A DNA stretch of 41,103 nt. Source: a virus. The position numbers were made by a program, and so were the translations under genes. The DNA lies in IMG/VR virus record IMGVR_UViG_3300031885_000044, positions 1 to 41,103 of that record, one strand, 5' to 3'. Under the pieces are notes generated by a model that worked only from the letters and a program-made list of their open reading frames with translations, ran no database searches and was not told the DNA's origin. The number at the start of each line of letters is the position of its first letter. Position 1 is the first letter of the stretch. Of this stretch, positions 24,940 through 31,867 are shown piece after piece.

Positions 24940-25638
24940 ATGCTTTATAAAGAAATTATTCAAAACTCTTTTGAGTGGAAGGAATTGAGGTACAGAAAGA
25001 TAGGCGGCTCAAGTGCTGAAAAAGTAATGGCCAACTTAGGCAAACCAGTAATGAACAGCGCTATTTTTGCCGAAGTATTAGGCGAATTTTGCGAAGATTA
25101 CGAATTTGAAGAAGGCGGTTTTTTGTCTGTCGATGTGAATAGAGGCAATGAATTAGAGCCTATTGCGCGCTTTGAATTTCAAAGGATTTATGGTAAAAGT
25201 GTTTTCGAAATTGGATGGGCTGAAAGTTCTATTTTTACTGGCATTTCTCCTGATGGAATAATTGGCGATATTGCGTTAATTGATGATATTGTCGATGTTG
25301 AGGAAGCTATTGAAATAAAGTGCCCATCTCGAACAACATACGCAAAGTATTTAATCGATAACAGTATCGCCATTACCGATTATGCGTGGCAAATTGTCAC
25401 ATATTTTTTAGTATTTAAAAACCTCAAAAAATTGAACCTGTTTATTTACCGACCAGAAAATACCATTGCAAGTCATATTTTAATAGAGTTGACTCGTGAA
25501 TCTATTGTCATGGCAAATAAGACTAAGGGTGGAACTATTGACAATCTTTGTAAAGAGTTGCACGAAAGGCAAAAAGAATTACTTATTGCTATTAATTATA
25601 GAATAATTGAATTAAGTAAGCCATCAAATAACTTTTAA
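24940..25638 (+). CDS. YqaJ-type/lambda-type alkaline exonuclease
   Basis: Digests double-stranded DNA ends 5'-3' for single-strand annealing recombination. The 232 residues carry the family motifs in order: RKIGGSSAEKVM near residue 20, RGNELEPIAR (first acidic residue, about 68), GISPDGI (aspartate, about 105) and EIKCPS (E-x-K, about 126), i.e. the PD-(D/E)XK core. It is the clearest DNA-recombination enzyme in this phage, and with no integrase present it would serve replication and repair. Confidence 0.85.
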   Translation: MLYKEIIQNSFEWKELRYRKIGGSSAEKVMANLGKPVMNSAIFAEVLGEFCEDYEFEEGGFLSVDVNRGNELEPIARFEFQRIYGKSVFEIGWAESSIFTGISPDGIIGDIALIDDIVDVEEAIEIKCPSRTTYAKYLIDNSIAITDYAWQIVTYFLVFKNLKKLNLFIYRPENTIASHILIELTRESIVMANKTKGGTIDNLCKELHERQKELLIAINYRIIELSKPSNNF

Positions 25639-25647
25639 AAACCAATT

Positions 25648-25833
25648 ATGAGCATTCAAGAATTAATAAATGAATGGGAGGCAGACAACGCAAAACTGGA
25701 ACCGCAAACAAAAATAACAAGTGGCGCAATAATACCAACCAATACAATAATGGCCTATCAAATCAGGCTAAAATGTATCAACGATTTAAAACAACATCAA
25801 AAAGAAGCTATGCATTATGCTAACTCACGATGA
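25648..25833 (+). CDS. Small protein of unknown function
   Basis: Encodes 61 residues, amphipathic helical (MSIQELINEWEADNAKLEPQ...RLKCINDLKQHQKEAMHYAN). It overlaps the following nuclease-like gene by 17 bases, suggesting coupled translation. No family recognised. Confidence 0.5.
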   Translation: MSIQELINEWEADNAKLEPQTKITSGAIIPTNTIMAYQIRLKCINDLKQHQKEAMHYANSR

Positions 25834-26251
25834 ATTAGTCGCTGTAACCGCAAAATGGTTAAAAAGTCATCCGCAAAATGCTATTATTCCTAATTGTACC
25901 ACAATTTGCACCGAACTTGTAACCGCAAATTGTACTGGCGAAACTCCTGATGTGTTAGGCTGGTGCTATTGGACAAGTATTTTAATAGAAATAAAGGTTG
26001 GACGTGGCGACTTCCTAAAAGATAAGAAAAAACCATTTAGACAGGTTGAAAATCTTGGATTAGGAGAGTTTAGATATTATTGTTGCCCCTCAATGCTTAT
26101 ATCTGAAGATGAGTTGCCTGATAAATGGGGCTTGATTTACTGTAACGATAAAGGTAAATTGTTTATTGTTAAAAAAGCTGAAAGATTAGAGGCTAATTTA
26201 ATCGGAGAAAGAACAATGCTATTATCTTTAATTAGAAGAGAAAATAATTAA
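25817..26251 (+). CDS. PD-(D/E)XK nuclease-like protein (MmcB-like)
   Basis: Encodes 144 residues. The order ETPDVLGW (residues about 40-47), LIEIKVGRGDFLKDKKKPFRQ (E-x-K near 58-60) and GEFRYYCCPSMLI...LPDKWGLIYC matches the MmcB-type DNA repair nuclease fold in which the PD and ExK residues form the catalytic site. Placed in the recombination unit after the exonuclease. A terminator follows directly. Confidence 0.65.
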   Translation: MLTHDELVAVTAKWLKSHPQNAIIPNCTTICTELVTANCTGETPDVLGWCYWTSILIEIKVGRGDFLKDKKKPFRQVENLGLGEFRYYCCPSMLISEDELPDKWGLIYCNDKGKLFIVKKAERLEANLIGERTMLLSLIRRENN

Positions 26252-26259
26252 TCACAATT

Positions 26260-26292
26260 AAGCCACTTATCTAAAATTAAGTGGCTTTTTTA
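26260..26292 (+). terminator. Rho-independent terminator of the recombination unit
   Basis: aagccactta (26260-26269) pairs with taagtggctt (26278-26287) over 10 bp, followed by T residues to 26291. Confidence 0.87.
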
Positions 26293-26302
26293 TGTTATTA
26301 AA

Positions 26303-26333
26303 TTTGTAAGTTAAATTAATTATGCTAACTTTG
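26303..26333 (+). promoter_or_regulatory. Full consensus promoter driving array 2 unit
   Basis: tttg (26303-26306), 19-base spacer, taactttg (26326-26333): both Bacteroidetes elements at correct spacing. Bases 26307-26332 recur exactly at 31868-31893 upstream of the array 3 unit. The expected start, about 26340, excludes the ATG at 26322 as a gene start. Confidence 0.75.
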
Positions 26334-26369
26334 TTAAGTCATAAGACACAAAACGAAAACGAAAGCAAA

Positions 26370-26603
26370 ATGAATCTATTGATGGATAAAGAAATGTGGC
26401 TAACTATGCTATTATTGACAATATGTATAGCGTGGTTTTTATACGAGGTGTTTAAACCAATAAATAAGCATCATTTTCGCTTGTATAAATGGACTGATTA
26501 TGTTCGGGCTGGCAAAGAAAAGCGATCGCAAGTAGTCAAGGTGACAGATTCGCACTTATTGATGCGTAATGGTGACATCGTATTTTACCGTGATGTGCTT
26601 TAA
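26370..26603 (+). CDS. Single-pass membrane protein of unknown function
   Basis: Encodes 77 residues: a hydrophobic helix (MWLTMLLLTICIAWFLYEVF), then a basic region and a small beta-like tail (VTDSHLLMRNGDIVFYRDVL). ATG 26370 was chosen because the ATG at 26322 lies upstream of the predicted transcription start; the start context aacgaaagcaaa recurs upstream of 35417. It overlaps the next gene. Confidence 0.55.
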   Translation: MNLLMDKEMWLTMLLLTICIAWFLYEVFKPINKHHFRLYKWTDYVRAGKEKRSQVVKVTDSHLLMRNGDIVFYRDVL

Positions 26604-26802
26604 GGTTGGGCAACGAATTAGGCATACTTTTAACTGTGAGTCCGTTGAGGGCAAAATACACATAGTAATGAAGTCGGGGCGTTTAGTCACAATTGTAGAT
26701 GGAATTACCAAATGTATGCCAATAGGCTTTTATCAAGAATCAGATATTATTCAAGAAGGTGCCGAAATGGTGCCAAAATATAAACAACTAAAATTATTTT
26801 AA
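26593..26802 (+). CDS. Small beta-rich protein of unknown function
   Basis: Encodes 69 residues (MCFKVGQRIRHTFNCESVEG...) with an SH3-like strand pattern. ATG 26593 overlaps the previous gene by 11 bases; ATG 26569 is possible but overlaps more. No family recognised. Confidence 0.5.
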   Translation: MCFKVGQRIRHTFNCESVEGKIHIVMKSGRLVTIVDGITKCMPIGFYQESDIIQEGAEMVPKYKQLKLF

Positions 26803-26803
26803 A

Positions 26804-26989
26804 ATGGCAAAAGATGCGATTGAATTTAAAGAAAGAGAGAAAAAAGGCGAAGATGAAAAAAGAACAGTGCTTAGAATTTCGGTAAAACAAGGTGATATCA
26901 AGAGATTTGGGGAAGCGCTACTCAAAAAAGAGATGCAAGCTAAATTAGAAGCTTGGATTGAAGAAAAATCATTAGGCAGTAATAGGTAG
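26804..26989 (+). CDS. Small charged protein next to array 2
   Basis: Encodes 61 residues, very charged and helical (MAKDAIEFKEREKKGEDEKR then SVKQGDIKRFGEALLKKEMQ), with a hint of a ribbon-helix-helix. Its stop TAG lies one base before the R'' of attC-10, so it is either the first cassette or a backbone gene that acquired an attC. No matching left core (GTTATGCG) is found upstream. Confidence 0.5.
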   Translation: MAKDAIEFKEREKKGEDEKRTVLRISVKQGDIKRFGEALLKKEMQAKLEAWIEEKSLGSNR

Positions 26990-26990
26990 C

Positions 26991-27053
26991 GCATAACAAA
27001 CGGGGATTGCTGCATACCGCTTTTTCTGCGGTTGAAGCAAGGACGTGTTAGCG
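26991..27053 (+). repeat. attC-like site 10 (63 bp, short type)
   Basis: R'' gcataac (26991-26997), R' gttagcg (27047-27053). Stem ttgct/agcaa plus accgc/gcggt. Same family as site 8, with covariation C27010-G27037. Confidence 0.87.
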
Positions 27054-27087
27054 GTAGTTTTTATTTAAAATAATAAAAATAAATCTT

Positions 27088-27465
27088 ATGAAATACGAAG
27101 TAAAATACAAAGAACTTGAAGCCTATTTAACATCGCTTCCAGAAAAAGAATTTCAAAATAAAATGTATAATCCAAATGGGATTATAATAGAAGCTGAATT
27201 GATTAATGATATTGAGCATTTCAAAATAGATGTGTCAAAATTAGACCCTGCTCAAATAGTCAATTATGGTATGCCTTTCATGGTGGATGCTTTGGGCAAT
27301 GATTTGTCCGTATGTTTTTTATCAAGGCGAAAATACAAGTTGCCCACTGGCAGAGTCGTAAATATGAAACTAGGTGAAACAGTAGTAAATAATTGCAGGA
27401 AAGCGTTTGGAACTCCTTTGAATGGTTGCTGGGTTATTCCACCGCAGTTCATCATCTTAAAATAA
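27088..27465 (+). CDS. Cassette protein of unknown function
   Basis: Encodes 125 residues, mixed alpha/beta (NPNGIIIEAELINDIEHFKI, VNYGMPFMVDALGNDLSVCF). It has its own ATG 35 bases after R'. Its cassette start (GTTAGCGGTAG) matches not its own end (CTGCTAAC) but the end of the following cassette, so the two may form one composite cassette. No family recognised. Confidence 0.6.
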   Translation: MKYEVKYKELEAYLTSLPEKEFQNKMYNPNGIIIEAELINDIEHFKIDVSKLDPAQIVNYGMPFMVDALGNDLSVCFLSRRKYKLPTGRVVNMKLGETVVNNCRKAFGTPLNGCWVIPPQFIILK

Positions 27466-27466
27466 C

Positions 27467-27599
27467 TGCTAACGAATGAGGCTAACCGCATGTAGCGGAA
27501 ATTGAAACACTTAACTATCAAAATACAACAAACATGATACAAGGCACTTTATTTGAATTACCCACTAAACCCGCTATTGCGGTTAAGCCTGTGTTAGCA
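27467..27599 (+). repeat. attC-like site 11 (133 bp, leader-bearing)
   Basis: R'' tgctaac (27467-27473), R' gttagca (27593-27599). gaggctaaccgcatgtagcgg (27478-27498, one longer than the matching core) pairs with ccgctattgcggttaagcct (27571-27590). ATG 27534 is in the loop. R'' and R' here match each other, unlike most junctions. Confidence 0.83.
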
Positions 27600-27761
27600 A
27601 CTGGGCTTACTTGCCGAAAATGCAAACACAATCAAGCTTGGCAATGCAATAGTAAAGTTTTTCATTATTGCGGAATAAGAAAAAGTAAACAAACGAGCAA
27701 CGGACAATTAAAGATTAAATGCAAAAATGTAGCGTGCAGTCTTTTTGAGCCTTACCGCTAA
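27534..27761 (+). CDS. Split cassette ORF: IQGTLFE leader fused to a cysteine-rich body
   Basis: Encodes 75 residues. Residues 1-20 (MIQGTLFELPTKPAIAVKPV) come from attC-11. The body (LATGLTCRKCKHNQAWQCNS...KIKCKNVACSLFEPYR) has seven cysteines in a zinc-ribbon-like C-x2-C-x2-H...C...C...C...C order and no methionine. The same IQGTLFE leader is attached to the Mom-like body at 34083. The stop TAA lies in the R'' of attC-12. The body resembles small Bacteroidetes phage proteins of unknown function. Confidence 0.65.
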   Translation: MIQGTLFELPTKPAIAVKPVLATGLTCRKCKHNQAWQCNSKVFHYCGIRKSKQTSNGQLKIKCKNVACSLFEPYR

Positions 27762-27886
27762 CGTTTTGCAGCTAAACGAGGTGGCTGATTATACCTCGAA
27801 ACTTAATTAAAAACACAGAATTATGAGTACAGAAAAAACTTCATTAGAAAACGAAAGCCAGCCATCTTGTTTAGGTGCTGTTATGT
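27756..27886 (+). repeat. attC-like site 12 (131 bp, leader-bearing)
   Basis: R'' cgctaac (27756-27762), R' gttatgt (27880-27886). gcagctaaacgaggtggctg (27768-27787) pairs with cagccatcttgtttaggtgc (27859-27878). ATG 27823 lies in the loop. Confidence 0.83.
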
Positions 27887-28056
27887 GTGCGTTGCCTTGT
27901 CCTTTTTGTGGCTCGGATACTGAATTTGAAACAACGACTTTTGGAGATGGTATGACCGATTATTTTAGAGTGAACTGCAAACAAAAAGGACACTCACTTG
28001 ATTGGTGGGAAGAAGATAAAAATAAAGCTATTGCTGTTTGGAACGAGAGGCAATGA
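27823..28056 (+). CDS. Split cassette ORF: Lar-like restriction alleviation protein with attC-12 leader
   Basis: Encodes 77 residues. The body (ALPCPFCGSDTEFETTTFGD...FRVNCKQKGH...NKAIAVWNERQ) has the Lar family signature CPFCG, a second Cys region and a final AI..WN.R. Lar proteins relieve type I restriction (known for the Rac prophage Lar). Residues 1-19 (MSTEKTSLENESQPSCLGA) are coded by attC-12. The crossover (27880/27881) falls inside the V20 codon, and the ATG within GTTATG (27883) is an alternative start giving a normal-length Lar protein. Confidence 0.7.
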   Translation: MSTEKTSLENESQPSCLGAVMCALPCPFCGSDTEFETTTFGDGMTDYFRVNCKQKGHSLDWWEEDKNKAIAVWNERQ

Positions 28057-28057
28057 C

Positions 28058-28129
28058 ACATAACGGACGGGGCTTGGTGTGCCTTTGTGTTGCGCCTGCG
28101 GCAAAGGTAACACCAAGGACGTGTTAGCG
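28058..28129 (+). repeat. attC-like site 13 (72 bp, short type)
   Basis: R'' acataac (28058-28064), R' gttagcg (28123-28129). cttggtgt pairs with acaccaag and cctttg with caaagg; apex tgtgttgcgcctgcgg shared with sites 1 and 15. Confidence 0.87.
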
Positions 28130-28179
28130 GTAGGTTTTATTTTCAAATCTAATTTAATATTAATCTAAAAACAGTAAAA

Positions 28180-28584
28180 ATGGAAAACGAAGTTAAAAAA
28201 TTTGATGCAGCCGATGCTATGTTGTCGGTAAAAGAAAAAATTAAAGATGCATTCGTGTCTTTAATCCCAGACGAACAGTGGAACGAAATGGTTCAAAAGG
28301 AAATTAAGTCATACTTTGAAGTTAAAGAAGAAAGATATGATAATCGTATGTATGCATCTGACTTTACTCGAACGGTTCATTCAGAACTTACTTCCGAAGT
28401 TAAGGTAAGAGTTAAAACATATTTACAGGAAAATTTTAATAATGTTTGGTATGATAATGGAGTCCCTATTTGCAATGCTAAAGTTGAAGAAATGATTACT
28501 AAAAATGCAGGTAAAATTCTATCCGATATGATTGGTGGGAGTATATCTATGGCTCTAAATCAGGCTGGTTTTCGCATCCAGTAA
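28180..28584 (+). CDS. Cassette protein of unknown function
   Basis: Encodes 134 residues, helical and acidic (MENEVKKFDAADAMLSVKEK, WNEMVQKEIKSYFEVKEERY). Own ATG 50 bases after R'. Cassette ends GTTAGCGGTA/TACCGCTAAC are complementary for 10 bases. Last gene of array 2. No family recognised. Confidence 0.6.
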   Translation: MENEVKKFDAADAMLSVKEKIKDAFVSLIPDEQWNEMVQKEIKSYFEVKEERYDNRMYASDFTRTVHSELTSEVKVRVKTYLQENFNNVWYDNGVPICNAKVEEMITKNAGKILSDMIGGSISMALNQAGFRIQ

Positions 28585-28589
28585 CTTAC

Positions 28590-28653
28590 CGCTAACAACT
28601 GTGTAGAAGACACTATGTCTTCTACTGGACAAAAACAACAAATAGTATACACG
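28590..28653 (+). repeat. attC-like site 14, right end of array 2
   Basis: R'' cgctaac (28590-28596). The interior has a perfect 10-bp hairpin gtagaagaca/tgtcttctac and flanking gtgta/tacac and actat/atagt pairs. It ends at G28653 with no GTTA core. Close copy of site 20, which follows an unrelated gene. Confidence 0.65.
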
Positions 28654-28667
28654 CACAAAAAAACATT

Positions 28668-29006
28668 ATGAGCAAAAACGAAGACCTAAGGGTGTGCAAG
28701 AAATGCCTTTACCCGAAAAGAATTAGCGACAACGAATTTCATAAAAAGAAAGAAAGTTTTTCGCATGTTTGTAAATTATGCACCGCAGAAATATCGAAAG
28801 AAAAGACCAAGGCGCTAAAAGGAGACGCTTACAAACCATATAAAGAGCGAGAGAAGCGCTTTACTGATGCGGATGATTACATACCTACCACACAGCCAGA
28901 AACGATTCGAAAACTAAAAGAATCGTTGCCTTATTTATTCGACAAAAAGAATTACAGGCGAATTACCAATCTGGATAAAATGCTAAATTTTTACGAACCA
29001 AAATAA
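28668..29006 (+). CDS. Small zinc-finger-like protein
   Basis: Encodes 112 residues, basic. Two C-x2-C pairs (CKKC near residue 10 and CKLC near 35) can bind one zinc in an HNH-accessory or ribbon-like arrangement, followed by a charged helical tail. It precedes the DNA methyltransferase by 10 bases. DNA binding is inferred. Confidence 0.55.
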   Translation: MSKNEDLRVCKKCLYPKRISDNEFHKKKESFSHVCKLCTAEISKEKTKALKGDAYKPYKEREKRFTDADDYIPTTQPETIRKLKESLPYLFDKKNYRRITNLDKMLNFYEPK

Positions 29007-29016
29007 AGCACAACCC

Positions 29017-29847
29017 ATGACTCTATTTAGAGATCACTTTCAGAATTTTAAGACATACCAAATACCAAAGGCTCAGTTAATTATTGCTGACATACCCTAT
29101 AATTTAGGCAATAACGCTTATGCTTCAAATCCTAGTTGGTATAAAGATGGAGACAATAAACAAGGCGAAAGCGAATTAGCAGGCACAAACTTTTTTAATA
29201 CCGACGAAGATTTTCGCCCTGCTGAATTTATGCACTTTTGCAGTACAATGTTAAAATCAGAACCTAAAACTAAAAAAGAAGAAGGCGAAACAAAGCGGCT
29301 AAAAAGCAGTGCACCTTGTATGATTGTTTTTTGCGCATTTGACCAACAAATGTATTTAATCGAGTTGGCCAAAAAGTACGGTTTGCCAAATTACATTAAT
29401 CTTGTATTTCGCAAAAATTTTTCAGCTCAGGTGCTAAAAGCAAATATGAAAATAGTGGGTAATTGTGAGTATGGACTTGTTTTTTATAGGGATAAGTTGC
29501 CAAAATTTAACAACCACGGTAAAATGATTTTTAATTGCATGGATTGGCCACGAGATAATGAAAGCGAAAAAATCCACCCAACTCAAAAGCCAATTAAACT
29601 ACTAGAGCAACTTATAAGCCTTTGTACCGACATTGGAGATGTTGTAATAGATCCATGTGCTGGTAGTGGCTCTACTTTGGTAGCTGCTGATAATTTAGGC
29701 CGAAAAGGTTACGGTTTTGAAATTGATAGAAATTTTCACAAATCAGGATCTTTATGGGTTGAAAGCAATAAATTAAGACTAAAAGAGATTGAAAAATTTG
29801 GATTTGCTAAAACTTTAGTTAGTAAAATTCACCCAACTTTGTTTTGA
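29017..29847 (+). CDS. DNA adenine-N6 or cytosine-N4 methyltransferase, beta class
   Basis: Transfers methyl from S-adenosylmethionine to DNA. Motif IV is DIPY (residues 25-28, variant of DPPY) near the N-terminus, and motif I (DPCAGSGST, about 211-219) is near the C-terminus, preceded by KIHPTQKPIKLLEQL; this order defines the beta class. No cognate endonuclease is nearby, so it is an orphan enzyme that probably protects phage DNA from host restriction. Target base and site cannot be read off. Confidence 0.87.
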   Translation: MTLFRDHFQNFKTYQIPKAQLIIADIPYNLGNNAYASNPSWYKDGDNKQGESELAGTNFFNTDEDFRPAEFMHFCSTMLKSEPKTKKEEGETKRLKSSAPCMIVFCAFDQQMYLIELAKKYGLPNYINLVFRKNFSAQVLKANMKIVGNCEYGLVFYRDKLPKFNNHGKMIFNCMDWPRDNESEKIHPTQKPIKLLEQLISLCTDIGDVVIDPCAGSGSTLVAADNLGRKGYGFEIDRNFHKSGSLWVESNKLRLKEIEKFGFAKTLVSKIHPTLF

Positions 29848-29872
29848 TTTATTGATTATTTTTGTATCTTTG
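29843..29872 (+). promoter_or_regulatory. Full consensus promoter of the replication unit
   Basis: tttg (29843-29846), 18-base spacer, tatctttg (29865-29872). The best promoter match in the window. It overlaps the end of the methyltransferase gene. Confidence 0.78.
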
Positions 29873-29879
29873 ATGTGTA

Positions 29880-29967
29880 AAAACAGTGTAGGAGCTGTGA
29901 AGAAATTTAAACAAGGCATTTATCCCGAGAGGTCTCCTACCCTCAAAGGATGAGTGCCTATTTTTTT
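29880..29967 (+). promoter_or_regulatory. Structured leader with interleaved stems before the initiator gene
   Basis: gtaggag (29888-29894) pairs with ctcctac (29934-29940), while aggca (29914-29918) pairs with tgcct (29955-29959), directly followed by seven T residues (29961-29967). The two helices interlock, so they form a pseudoknot or exclude each other as in an attenuator. A third option is acag/ctgt at 29883/29895. Confidence 0.45.
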
Positions 29968-29975
29968 GTGATATT

Positions 29976-30806
29976 ATGGCAAATGTTAGTAGTTATAATT
30001 TAAGTAGGAAATGGTTTGATTGGTGTTTTGAGAATCCAGAAAAAATAAACCCAAACCACTCAGCACTTTATTTTTTCTGTATAGAACATTGCAATCGCCT
30101 TGGTTGGAAAGAGCGTTTTGGATTACCTACAACTATGGCAAAAGAGGCTATTGGGATAAGGTCTTATAATACTTACATAAACACATTAAATGATTTGGTT
30201 TCTTTTGGCTTTATTGTGCTTGTTGAAAAATCAAAGAATCAGTACTCCTCAAATATAATTGCCCTATCAAATATTGATAAAGCACTTGATAAAGCACTTG
30301 ATAAAGCATTGATAAAGCACACGACAAAGCAAAGTGAAAGCACAGGCGAAAGCATTAGTAGTATAGATAAACAAATAACTAATAACAATAAACCAATAAA
30401 CCAATTAGTAGAAGAAGAAAGCTTACCAAACTTAAATCTGCCTACTTCGCCTTTTATTTCTCAATCTCAAATCATAACAGTTGATAAGTTTGTTGAATAT
30501 TCATTAACTGATGAAAGCTGGTTAAATTCAATTTGTGAGCAAACTAGACATCCGGAGCCTAAAAAATTTTTACCAATCTTCGCAACGTGGCGTAAAAACT
30601 CCAAAAAAGAAACCGCTACACTAAATGATTTTGCGAAACACTTTTCGTTGTGGATAGGTGGAGCAATCGAGAGAGAAAAAGAAACTTTAAAAAATGCAAC
30701 AAATGGAAGAGATTTCAAAAATACAGCACATCAACTTAGAGAAATTAATAAAACAAACCCTAACAGACACCCAAGTGCAAGCGGTGACGAGTATGGAGGC
30801 TATTAA
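29976..30806 (+). CDS. Replication initiator-like protein (O/DnaD type)
   Basis: Encodes 276 residues. Residues 1-100 resemble the winged-helix N-terminal domain of phage initiators (KWFDWCFENPEKINPNHSAL, then GLPTTMAKEAIGIRSYNTYI). A polar linker (about 100-155) contains the repeat KALDKALDKAL, coded by four direct repeats that may be origin iterons. The C-terminal domain (WRKNSKKETATLNDFAKHFS) follows. The next gene is a helicase loader, giving the lambda O-P arrangement. The phage codes no helicase or polymerase, so it must recruit host ones. Confidence 0.65.
   Translation: MANVSSYNLSRKWFDWCFENPEKINPNHSALYFFCIEHCNRLGWKERFGLPTTMAKEAIGIRSYNTYINTLNDLVSFGFIVLVEKSKNQYSSNIIALSNIDKALDKALDKALIKHTTKQSESTGESISSIDKQITNNNKPINQLVEEESLPNLNLPTSPFISQSQIITVDKFVEYSLTDESWLNSICEQTRHPEPKKFLPIFATWRKNSKKETATLNDFAKHFSLWIGGAIEREKETLKNATNGRDFKNTAHQLREINKTNPNRHPSASGDEYGGY
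30274..30320 (+). repeat. Four iteron-like direct repeats in the initiator gene
   Basis: ttgataaagcac at 30274, 30286, 30298 (11 bases, final c missing) and 30309. They lie in the linker of the initiator, as lambda O binds iterons inside its own gene. The one-base loss in unit three shifts the repeat frame yet keeps the gene open. Confidence 0.6.
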
Positions 30807-31515
30807 ACCTAAATTTGTGGCACTTATAGATGAAAATGGTAGTATCTTATCATTTGAAGATTTTAAGTCGTTTAAAGGCACTTTCTCGCATTGTGATGAT
30901 TTAGTAAATTATGCAAAACGTGTATTTTGGTATTGCATTTTGAAAATAAATAAAGATTTCAATCCAACTGAAGCTCAAAAACCGTTATTAAACGACATTT
31001 TGCATTATCTTATAAAATCAGATAAAACAACACTTGATACCAATAAGGGTATTTACTTGTCTGGTAGTTTCGGGTTTGGAAAATCGGATTTAATGACCGC
31101 CTTAAATGATACGTGCCATTATCTTTTTGGTAAAAACTATTTTGTTTTTCAACCAGCATCGCTTTGTGTTTCTGAATATAGGCATGACCAAGATTTAAAC
31201 TACCTTACTGAGCGCAAAATATACGGAGTACAAAAGCCAATTTCATTTTGTTGGGATGATTTGGGTATGGAGCCGTCAAGCGTTAAAAGTTATGGCAACG
31301 AAATAAACCTTTTTTCTACGCTAATTAATGTCAGATACGAACTGTGGAAACAATCAGGGTTAAAGACTCATTTTACAACAAACTTAAATCAAAGCGAATT
31401 TGACGAAAGATACACGGCTTCTAATCGGTCTAGGATTGGTCAAATGTGTAACTTGATAATCGTTGAAAGTGGAGACCAAAGAGAGCAGTTTAAGACTAAA
31501 GTTAAGGTAAAATAA
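30694..31515 (+). CDS. DnaC-like helicase loader, AAA+ ATPase
   Basis: Loads the host replicative helicase at the origin. Walker A is GSFGFGKS (about residues 124-131) and Walker B is FCWDDLG (about 185-191), with a sensor-like segment THFTTNLNQSEFDERY and an arginine-finger-like RSRIGQM later, as in DnaC/IstB proteins. The 273-residue form from ATG 30694 overlaps the initiator by 113 bases; ATG 30793 would give 240 residues and a 14-base overlap and is an equally possible start. Confidence 0.8.
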   Translation: MQQMEEISKIQHINLEKLIKQTLTDTQVQAVTSMEAIKPKFVALIDENGSILSFEDFKSFKGTFSHCDDLVNYAKRVFWYCILKINKDFNPTEAQKPLLNDILHYLIKSDKTTLDTNKGIYLSGSFGFGKSDLMTALNDTCHYLFGKNYFVFQPASLCVSEYRHDQDLNYLTERKIYGVQKPISFCWDDLGMEPSSVKSYGNEINLFSTLINVRYELWKQSGLKTHFTTNLNQSEFDERYTASNRSRIGQMCNLIIVESGDQREQFKTKVKVK

Positions 31516-31521
31516 AAAACC

Positions 31522-31689
31522 ATGAATCTACAACAAGCAATAGAACTACTAGAATACTATCAAAATTGGCGAAGAGGTGCCGAGATTGATATGCCAGAAC
31601 CAAAATTGCTTGGTGAGGCGATAGATGTAATTTTAAACCACTTAAAAAATACACAAAATGGAAAAACAACAATTATTGAAACTAGTTGA
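31522..31689 (+). CDS. Small helical protein of unknown function
   Basis: Encodes 55 residues (MNLQQAIELLEYYQNWRRGA...). The segment EIDMPEPKLLGEAIDVILNH resembles the short helical proteins frequent after replication genes in phages. It overlaps the next gene by 32 bases. Too short for a firm family call. Confidence 0.5.
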   Translation: MNLQQAIELLEYYQNWRRGAEIDMPEPKLLGEAIDVILNHLKNTQNGKTTIIETS

Positions 31690-31846
31690 ACAATTTAACG
31701 ATATAGATGCTATAGGAATGATTTTATCTAATTATGTTGATTATGTTGGAGAAAAAGGCGGCATGATTAGCGTAAAGCGATTTGATGAAGTTTCTGAGTG
31801 TGTGATAGAATGGGCTAATAAAAGGAATAATTTTAAAAATAATTGA
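31658..31846 (+). CDS. Small protein of unknown function
   Basis: Encodes 62 residues (MEKQQLLKLVEQFNDIDAIG...), with helix-strand-helix character and basic C-terminus. It ends the replication unit. No terminator is visible before the next promoter. Confidence 0.5.
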   Translation: MEKQQLLKLVEQFNDIDAIGMILSNYVDYVGEKGGMISVKRFDEVSECVIEWANKRNNFKNN

Positions 31847-31867
31847 AACTTTCTTAGAATTATAGCA

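Larger units (their letters stand above)
26991..28653 (+). mobile_element. Integron-like cassette array 2
   Basis: Sites at 26991, 27467, 27756, 28058 and 28590 bound cassettes carrying 27088, 27534, 27823 and 28180. The right end is precise: the terminal site matches that of array 3 up to G28653, after which the sequences differ, as expected if the cassette end is that G. Lies between the 26326 promoter genes and the methyltransferase. Confidence 0.75.

Noticed and set aside
28590-28653. Site 14 as an ordinary terminator because of its perfect 10-bp hairpin
   Set aside because: The 3-base loop is followed by tggac rather than a T-run, and the close copy at site 20 includes flanking attC-like sequence.
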